From 13-2-20CM-68-14 sp036378475 (GTDB lineage Bacteria; Actinomycetota; Thermoleophilia; Gaiellales; Gaiellaceae): 12,294 nucleotides of DNA. The translations under genes were made by a program, and so were the position numbers. The stretch covers positions 1 through 12,294 of the forward strand of contig DASUWJ010000016.1 of NCBI GenBank assembly GCA_036378475.1. Direction: 5' to 3'. Of the stretch, positions 6,092-12,294 are shown in pieces (the stretch's first letter is position 1; every line of letters starts with the position of its first letter). Under the pieces are notes generated by a model. It saw only the letters and a list, made by a program, of their open reading frames with translations. It did not search any database and was not told the origin of the DNA.

Positions 6092-6358
6092 ATGTCCACG
6101 ACACCTCCCGAGGAGGGCCGGGGCCCGACGATGCCGATGGGGCAGACGTTCGCCTCCACCGGCTCGATCGTCCGGCTCCCCGTGCCGGGCAACGCCGAGT
6201 TCGTCGTCTACGTGGTGATCGAAGTGATCTTCACGATCGTCTGGGCTTCGACGGCGGTCGTCAATGCCTACGGCTGGATGATCTGGACGGCGGTGCTGAC
6301 GTCCGCCTACCTGCTGAGCCGCGGGATCGCGAAAGCGAGCCGCGTGCTCGAGGCCTAG
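6092..6358 (+). CDS. Small two-TM membrane protein of unknown function, downstream of ctaG
   Basis: The 88-residue product is not recognised. A hydrophilic, proline-rich N-terminus (1-18) is followed by a first hydrophobic segment at about 36-57 (VVYVVIEVIFTIVWASTAVV) and a second at about 60-77 (WMIWTAVLTSAYLL), ending in a basic tail. That architecture suggests a small membrane subunit or assembly partner. The gene has a strong ribosome binding site (AAAGGAG, 7 nt before the ATG) and begins 35 nt after ctaG, so the two are probably one operon. An accessory role in respiratory oxidase assembly is only guilt by association. Its TAG at 6356-6358 overlaps the purF TAG on the other strand. The good Shine-Dalgarno and clean TM pattern make it a likely real gene. 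Confidence 0.8.
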   Translation: MSTTPPEEGRGPTMPMGQTFASTGSIVRLPVPGNAEFVVYVVIEVIFTIVWASTAVVNAYGWMIWTAVLTSAYLLSRGIAKASRVLEA

Positions 6359-6360
6359 GC
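6353..6360. other. Palindrome GCCTAGGC carrying both stop codons of two convergent genes
   Basis: The TAG at 6356-6358 on the plus strand ends the small membrane protein, and the TAG at 6357-6355 on the minus strand ends purF. Both are inside the 8-bp palindrome. No space remains for a terminator between the genes, so transcripts must run into each other or end inside the opposing coding region. Confidence 0.85.
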
Positions 6361-7733
6361 AGGAGTCTGCTCGAAGCGCAGCTTCGTGGCCTCGCGCGGG
6401 ACCGCCGTCGGGTAGTCCCGCGTGAGGCACGCGCGGCAGAACGAGGTCTCGGGCCTGCGGGTCGAGGCCTGCAGCCCGGCCAGGGACAGGTAGGCGAGCG
6501 AGGTCGCGCCGATCCGCTCCCGTACCTCCTCGACCGTCAGCTTGGCGGCGATCAGCTCTTCCTCCTCGGCGAGGTCGATGCCGTAGTAGCACTGTGAGAC
6601 GACGGGGGGCGAGGAGATGCGGAGATGCACCTCGGCGGCGCCTGCTTCGAACAGCATCGCCACGATCTGGCGGGTCGTGTTTCCGCGCACGATCGAGTCG
6701 TCGACGACGACGACGCGCTTGCCGTTGACCTCCGCCAGCGGGTTGAACTTGAGCTTCACGCCCTGCTCGCGCAGTCCCTGGTCGGGCTGGATGAAGGTCC
6801 GGCCGACGTAGCGGTTCTTGATCACGCCCTCGCTGAAGTCGATCCCGGTCGCCCGCGCGAAGCCGATCGCCGCCGGCGTACCCGAGTCGGGGATCGGCAG
6901 CACCAGGTCCGCCTCGACCGGGGCCTCCTCGGCCAGGCGCTCGCCCATCCGCAGACGCGCTCCGTGCACCTCGACCCCGGCCAGACGGGTGTCGGGGCGG
7001 GCGAGGTAGAAGAACTCGAAGATGCAGAGGTCGCCGCCGTTCGCCTCGGGTACGGCCTGGATGGAGTGGCAGCCCGCCTCGTCGATCACGATCACCTCGC
7101 CCCGCCCGACCTCCCGCTCGAACTCGGCGCCGACCAGGTCGAGCGCGCACGTCTCCGAGGCGACGAGCCAGTCGTCTCCGAGCGACCCGAGGACGAGGGG
7201 GCGGAAGCCGTGTGGGTCGCGGAAGCCGATCAGCTTGCCCTCCGCGAGCGCGGTGACCGAGAAGGCTCCGTCCAGCCGTGCGATCGTCGTGGCGAGCGAC
7301 TGCTGCAGGGGCGCAGGGTCATTGGCGATCAGAGCGGCGATCACCTCGGTGTCGGAGGTCGAGGCGAGCGTGACTCCGTCTTGCGCCAGCTGCTCGCGCA
7401 GCTCCGAGGCGTTGACGAGATTGCCGTTGTGGCCGAGCGCGACCGTACGGGCGCGACCGTGGTGGATCAGCGGCTGGGCGTTCGCCCAGTCCGTGGAGCC
7501 GGTCGTGGAATAGCGGGCGTGGCCGATCGCGACGTCCCCCCGCAGTCCGCGCAGCTTCTCCTCGGTGAAGACCTGGGTGACGAGGCCCATGTCCCGCAGC
7601 ACCGTGAGCCGCCCCCGGTCCGAGACGGCGATCCCGGCCGACTCCTGACCGCGGTGCTGGAGGGCGAAGAGGCCGAAGTAGCTGACCCGGGCGACGTCTC
7701 GCTCCTGCGAGCGAATGCCGAAGACGCCGCACA

Positions 7734-7734
<1 letters not shown>
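6355..7734 (-). CDS. purF: Amidophosphoribosyltransferase, Fe-S (B. subtilis) type
   Basis: PurF catalyses the committed step of purine synthesis: glutamine amide nitrogen plus PRPP to phosphoribosylamine. The 459-residue product starts MCGVFGI, so Cys2 becomes the catalytic N-terminal nucleophile after Met removal, with no propeptide. The Ntn-glutaminase domain shows LQHRGQESAG, GHARYSTTGS, GHNGNLVN, SDTEVI and FRDPHGFRPL. The phosphoribosyltransferase domain has the PRPP loop VVVVDDSIVRGNTT (341-354) and PIPDSGTPAAIGFA. Cys237, Cys382, Cys433 and Cys436 match the four ligands of the 4Fe-4S cluster in B. subtilis PurF (236, 382, 437, 440), so it is an oxygen-sensitive cluster type, unlike the E. 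coli enzyme. I set the start at ATG 7734-7732. It overlaps the purL stop by one base (TGATG), which suggests coupled translation. The frame is open upstream to 7860, but that is purL shadow. Confidence 0.98.
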
Positions 7735-9665
<1,931 letters not shown>

Positions 9666-9688
9666 GCCGCGGCCGCGTTTCAGCTCCC
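9666..9688. promoter_or_regulatory. 23-bp divergent gap between purL and the EamA run, with a 10-bp palindrome
   Basis: The divergent GTG starts at 9665 (minus) and 9689 (plus) leave 23 bp, which contain the perfect palindrome CGCGGCCGCG at 9668-9677. It could be an operator shared by both directions, or a chance GC-rich word. No -35/-10 pair fits into the gap, so promoters must reach into the flanking coding regions. Confidence 0.3.
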
Positions 9689-10399
9689 GTGAGCAGGCGC
9701 CACCTCGCGATGTTGCTCGGGCTCGCGGCGCTCTGGGGCGCCTCGTTCATGTTCATCAAGGTCGGCGACCGCCAGTTGCACCCGATCACCCTCGTCGGCT
9801 TCCGGATGGCGCTCGGCGCCCTGACGCTCGTCGTCGTCAAGATCGGGGTCCGGCGCGCCCTGCGCGAGCTCCGGGCGGCGGCCAGGCCCCTGGTCGTGAC
9901 GGGCCTGCTCAACTCGGCGATCCCGATCTTCGCGATCTCCTGGGCCGAGACGCGGATCGACTCCGGTCTAACCGCGATCATCCAGGCATCGGCACCGCTC
10001 TTTGCCGCACTGCTCGCGCTCCGCTTCAGTCGTGACGAGCGTGTCAGCGGCTCGCGGCTTGGCGGTCTCATCGTCGGGCTGGCAGGGGTCGCCTTGCTGG
10101 TCGGCGCGCAGCCGCGCGGGCAGATTCTGGCTGGGCTGGCCGTCGTCTTCGCCGCGGTCTGCTACGCGGCGGCGGCCCTCTACACGGGCCGGCGCCTGCG
10201 GCACACCTCGCCGCTTCTCACCTCGGCCGGCGCGCATCTCGTGCCGGTGTTCGCACTCTTCTACTGCGCCGTGCTTTTGGGCGAGCCGGTGACCGCTGCG
10301 GGTGTCGGCGGGCTTGCGCTCGTCCTCGCCGGCGTGGCGCTCGGTTCGGGGGCGCTCCGCCTCGGGCGGGCCCGGCGAGCGACCGTCGTCGGCGGGTAG
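9689..10399 (+). CDS. EamA/DMT-family transporter with internal deletion in the second repeat
   Basis: This is a drug/metabolite-transporter superfamily membrane protein with EamA repeats. The first repeat is complete: GLAALWGASFMFIKVGDRQL in TM1, SAIPIFAISWAETRIDSGLTAI around TM3-TM4, and GLAGVALLVG at TM5. The product is 236 residues, while the family, and the paralogue immediately downstream, has about 300. Aligning the two by eye, RRLRHTSPLLTSAGAHLVPVFALFY joins the end of TM6 directly to the conserved TM9 block that in the neighbour follows about 66 more residues. The reading frame stays open, so it is an in-frame loss of two to three membrane segments. It starts at GTG 9689 (no ATG in a suitable place; no clear ribosome site) and ends 15 nt before the second copy. 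The substrate is unknown. Whether the short form is active is unclear; it could work as a heterodimer partner of the neighbour. Confidence 0.88.
   Translation: MSRRHLAMLLGLAALWGASFMFIKVGDRQLHPITLVGFRMALGALTLVVVKIGVRRALRELRAAARPLVVTGLLNSAIPIFAISWAETRIDSGLTAIIQASAPLFAALLALRFSRDERVSGSRLGGLIVGLAGVALLVGAQPRGQILAGLAVVFAAVCYAAAALYTGRRLRHTSPLLTSAGAHLVPVFALFYCAVLLGEPVTAAGVGGLALVLAGVALGSGALRLGRARRATVVGG
9731..9772 (+). repeat. 42-nt imperfect direct repeat, copy 1 (5' end of first EamA gene)
   Basis: The stretch matches 10457-10498 at 38 of 42 bases with no gaps. Both copies encode the LWGAS(F/Y)MFIKV(G/A)DR block of TM1. It marks the two transporters as tandem paralogues and could support recombination between them. 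Confidence 0.75.
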
Positions 10400-10414
10400 C
10401 CTCGGTTCGATCCG

Positions 10415-11323
10415 ATGTCCCGCTCCTACGTCCTCTACATCGGCGCGCTGGCCGCGCTTTGGGGAGCCTCGTACATGTTCATCAAGGTCGCCGACCGCGC
10501 CTTCGCGCCGGCGACGATGATCCTGCTTCGCCTGGTGATCGCAGCCTCGGTCGTCTTGGTGGTGCTCGCCGCGCGGCGAGGCGTTCGCAGCGCAGTCGCC
10601 GATTTGCGCGGGCTCGGCTGGCAGGCGTACGCGCTCGGCGTCGTCAACGGCGCGATCCCCTTCACGCTGATCGCGTGGGGCGAGAAGCACATCGACTCGG
10701 GCGTGGCCGCGATCGCCAATGCCTCGATGCCGATCTTCGTCGTCTTGCTCGCGCTTCGCTTCCAGCCGAGCGAGCGCGTCCGGGGCCTCCGGCTGGCTGG
10801 CTTCCTGCTCGGGCTCGTCGGAGTCGGTGTCCTCGCCGGGGTCCACCCTCGCGGCGGCTGGTGGGGCGCCGCTGGGACGCTGGCCGTCGTCGTCGCCTCG
10901 GTCGCCTACGCAATCGGCAGCCTCTGGGCGCAGCGACTGGTCACGCACACGCGAGGTCTCGGTCTCGCGGCCGCGTCGATGCTCGGGGGAGCGATCGTGC
11001 TCGTTCCGCTGGGCCTGGCCCAGCTGCCCTCCCACGTCCCCGGCTGGAAGGAGACGGGCTCGCTGCTCGCGCTCGCGGTGCTTGGCACGGCTGTCGCCCA
11101 GATCCTCCTCTACCGCGTCCTGCGCAGCGACGGGGCCGCGCGGGTGAGCCTGGTCACCTACCTGCTGCCCGTGACCGCGCTCTTCTACGGAATGTTGCTC
11201 CTGGGGGAGCCGCTGACCCTGGAGGAGCTAGCCGGGCTGGTGCTGATCCTCGGTGGCGTTGCGGTCGGCTCCGGCGCGGTGCGAGTGCCGCGGCGCCAGC
11301 CGGTGGCCGCTCCCTCGCCTTGA
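10415..11323 (+). CDS. EamA/DMT-family transporter, full length
   Basis: The 302-residue product has the usual length and about ten TM segments of an EamA permease with two repeats. Repeat one has LAALWGASYMFIKVADR, NGAIPFTLIAWGEKHIDSG and LVGVGVLAG. Repeat two has AVVVASVAYAIGSLWAQRL, ALAVLGTAVAQILLYRVL, TYLLPVTALFYGMLLLGEP and GLVLILGGVAVGSGA. These match the family pattern, in which the conserved Pro and Glu near the end (LLGEP) lie in the last repeat. The ATG at 10415 is 15 nt past the stop of the shorter paralogue. The stop at 11321-11323 overlaps the TTG start of the next gene, so these genes are probably one operon. The substrate (amino acids, metabolites or drugs) is not predictable from sequence. 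It is the intact reference copy for judging the deletion in the preceding gene. Confidence 0.93.
   Translation: MSRSYVLYIGALAALWGASYMFIKVADRAFAPATMILLRLVIAASVVLVVLAARRGVRSAVADLRGLGWQAYALGVVNGAIPFTLIAWGEKHIDSGVAAIANASMPIFVVLLALRFQPSERVRGLRLAGFLLGLVGVGVLAGVHPRGGWWGAAGTLAVVVASVAYAIGSLWAQRLVTHTRGLGLAAASMLGGAIVLVPLGLAQLPSHVPGWKETGSLLALAVLGTAVAQILLYRVLRSDGAARVSLVTYLLPVTALFYGMLLLGEPLTLEELAGLVLILGGVAVGSGAVRVPRRQPVAAPSP
10457..10498 (+). repeat. 42-nt imperfect direct repeat, copy 2 (5' end of second EamA gene)
   Basis: Partner of 9731-9772, with 38 of 42 bases identical. The spacing between copies is 726 bp. It lies at the same codon position relative to the first conserved TM block. Confidence 0.75.
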
Positions 11324-11859
11324 CGATTGACGAGGGCCACGGACTCCGCCTCCGTCGGGCCGAGCCCGCCGACGTCGAGTTTCTGCTCGCGCTGACGACC
11401 CACGAGGATGTCGAGCCCTATCTCGCGGGAGCGCGGCCCCGCGATCGAGACGGTCTCCTGGAGGAGATCGAGCGCTCGCTGCGCGAGCCTCGGGACTTCG
11501 GTCGCCTGATCGTCGAGGTGCGGGAGCGCGACGAGTGGCGGGCTGCGGGTCTGCTCGGCTTCGAGCTTGCGAACCGTCGTTCGCGGATCGCGCACCTCGG
11601 CAACCTGGCCATCGATCCGAAGTTCCGCGGGCGGCATCTCTCGGATGCCGCGGCGCGGCTTCTCCAGCGCCACCTCCTCTTCGAGCTCGACTACCATCGG
11701 CTCGAGCTCGAGATTTACGGTTTCAACAAGCGGGCCCAGCGCCATGCCGAGCGCGCGGGGTTCCGGCGCGAGGGCCTGCGCCGCCGTGCGTACTGGCGCC
11801 ACGGCGACTGGGTGGACGGGGTGCTCTACGGCTTGGTGCGAGAGGATCTCGAGCCCTGA
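11320..11859 (+). CDS. GNAT-family N-acetyltransferase (RimJ/RimL-like)
   Basis: The 179-residue product is an acetyl-CoA-dependent N-acetyltransferase of the ribosomal-protein/antibiotic acetyltransferase type. The N-terminus has LRLRRAEPADVEFLLALT. The acetyl-CoA binding region is LAIDPKFRGRHLSDAAARLL (96-115), with the R-G-R loop of motif A. The typical YHRLELEIYGFNKRAQRHAE (125-144), AGFRREGLRRRAYWRHGDWV (146-165) and GVLYGLVREDL follow. The start is the TTG at 11320-11322, overlapping the preceding TGA as TTGA; there is no ATG or GTG in this frame near the conserved N-terminal strand. The frame is open further upstream, but that is a shadow of the EamA gene. The overlap indicates translational coupling with the transporter. 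The acceptor could be a ribosomal protein N-terminus or a small molecule; the sequence does not decide. Confidence 0.9.
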   Translation: MTIDEGHGLRLRRAEPADVEFLLALTTHEDVEPYLAGARPRDRDGLLEEIERSLREPRDFGRLIVEVRERDEWRAAGLLGFELANRRSRIAHLGNLAIDPKFRGRHLSDAAARLLQRHLLFELDYHRLELEIYGFNKRAQRHAERAGFRREGLRRRAYWRHGDWVDGVLYGLVREDLEP

Positions 11860-11895
11860 GCGCGTTCACGATCGCTGCGGCAGAATGTGGCTCCG

Positions 11896-12273
11896 ATGGA
11901 GCTGGCCCACACCTGCTACCGGATCACCGACCCGAAGCGCTCGGTCGTCTTCTACGAGGCGCTTGGCTTCGAGAAGCGCCGCGAGCTGCCGATCAGAGAC
12001 GAGGCGATCAACATCTTCATGGGGCTACCGGGCGATGCCGAGCGGCTCGAACTGACCTACAACTTCGAGGTCCCCGAGGGTGGTTACGAGCTCGGCACGG
12101 GGTACGGACACATCGCCGTCACGGTCGCTGATCTCGACGCGACCCTGGCCGGGCTCGCGGCGCAGGGAATCGAGCCGGAGCGGCCGCCCTACACGGTCAG
12201 AGCAGGCGGCTCCCGGCTCTGCTTTGTCCGGGACCCGGATTCCTACCGGATCGAGTTGATCGAACAGGGCTAA
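11896..12273 (+). CDS. Glyoxalase I-like protein (lactoylglutathione lyase family, VOC fold)
   Basis: The 125-residue product resembles GloA, a metal-dependent enzyme that isomerises the hemithioacetal of methylglyoxal and a thiol. The four metal ligands of E. coli GloA (His5, Glu56, His74, Glu122) have counterparts at His5 (MELAHTCYRI), Glu52 (RLELTYNF), His72 (GYGHIAVTV) and Glu120 (SYRIELIE). Also present are RSVVFYEALGFEKRRE and CFVRDPDSYRIEL. I prefer the ATG at 11896 because it puts the first ligand at position 5; a GTG at 11887 would add three residues. It begins 36 nt after the GNAT gene on the same strand and may close that operon. Actinobacteria commonly use mycothiol, not glutathione, so the thiol partner is uncertain. 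The TAA ends at 12273 and the remaining 21 bases show nothing. Confidence 0.88.
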   Translation: MELAHTCYRITDPKRSVVFYEALGFEKRRELPIRDEAINIFMGLPGDAERLELTYNFEVPEGGYELGTGYGHIAVTVADLDATLAGLAAQGIEPERPPYTVRAGGSRLCFVRDPDSYRIELIEQG

Positions 12274-12294
12274 GGGCGGTGCCTGAGGGCGCCG

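Noticed and set aside
9968..11035. 355-codon minus-strand open frame opposite the two EamA genes
   Set aside because: The translation is very rich in Arg, Asp, Gly and Glu without hydrophobic core patterns. The plus strand encodes clear transporters.

Overview
The window is GC-rich, densely coded DNA of actinobacterial character. Many starts are GTG or TTG, and there are several 1- to 4-base gene overlaps. By overall look it could come from Thermoleophilia (Gaiella/Solirubrobacter-like), but no rRNA is present and that placement is inference.

Layout, right to left on the minus strand: purL (9665-7734) and purF (7734-6355) form one translationally coupled pair. A second minus-strand run starts at 5151 with a VOC-fold gene, followed by purM, purN and purH (ending at 1511), the last three joined by ATGA overlaps. 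Together these encode five enzyme activities' worth of de novo purine synthesis genes (PurF, PurN, PurL, PurM, PurH). purS and purQ, needed as partners of a small PurL, are not in the window. Between the two purine runs lies a plus-strand pair: a CtaG-type cytochrome c oxidase assembly protein and an 88-residue membrane protein whose stop codon overlaps that of purF. On the far right a plus-strand run holds two tandem EamA/DMT transporters (the first missing about 66 residues), a GNAT acetyltransferase and a glyoxalase I-like protein. On the far left, downstream of purH, are a MerB-like gene and the 5' part of a DHA2-type MFS exporter, which runs off the window.

The most interesting item is the MerB-like (organomercurial/alkylmercury lyase family) gene at 1425-760. 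It reads as two ORFs separated by a single in-frame TGA (990-988), with no frameshift. The TGA codon is residue 146. Spacing from Cys85 and Cys106 places it at the position of the third catalytic cysteine (Cys159) of MerB. Immediately downstream is a bacterial SECIS-like hairpin: a 7-bp stem with a GGUC apical loop starting 20 nt after the TGA, close to the geometry of E. coli fdhF. The best reading is a selenocysteine-containing MerB homologue: a selenoprotein with Sec at a mercury-handling catalytic site. No selA/B/C/D genes are in the window, so Sec decoding by this organism must be checked elsewhere in its genome.
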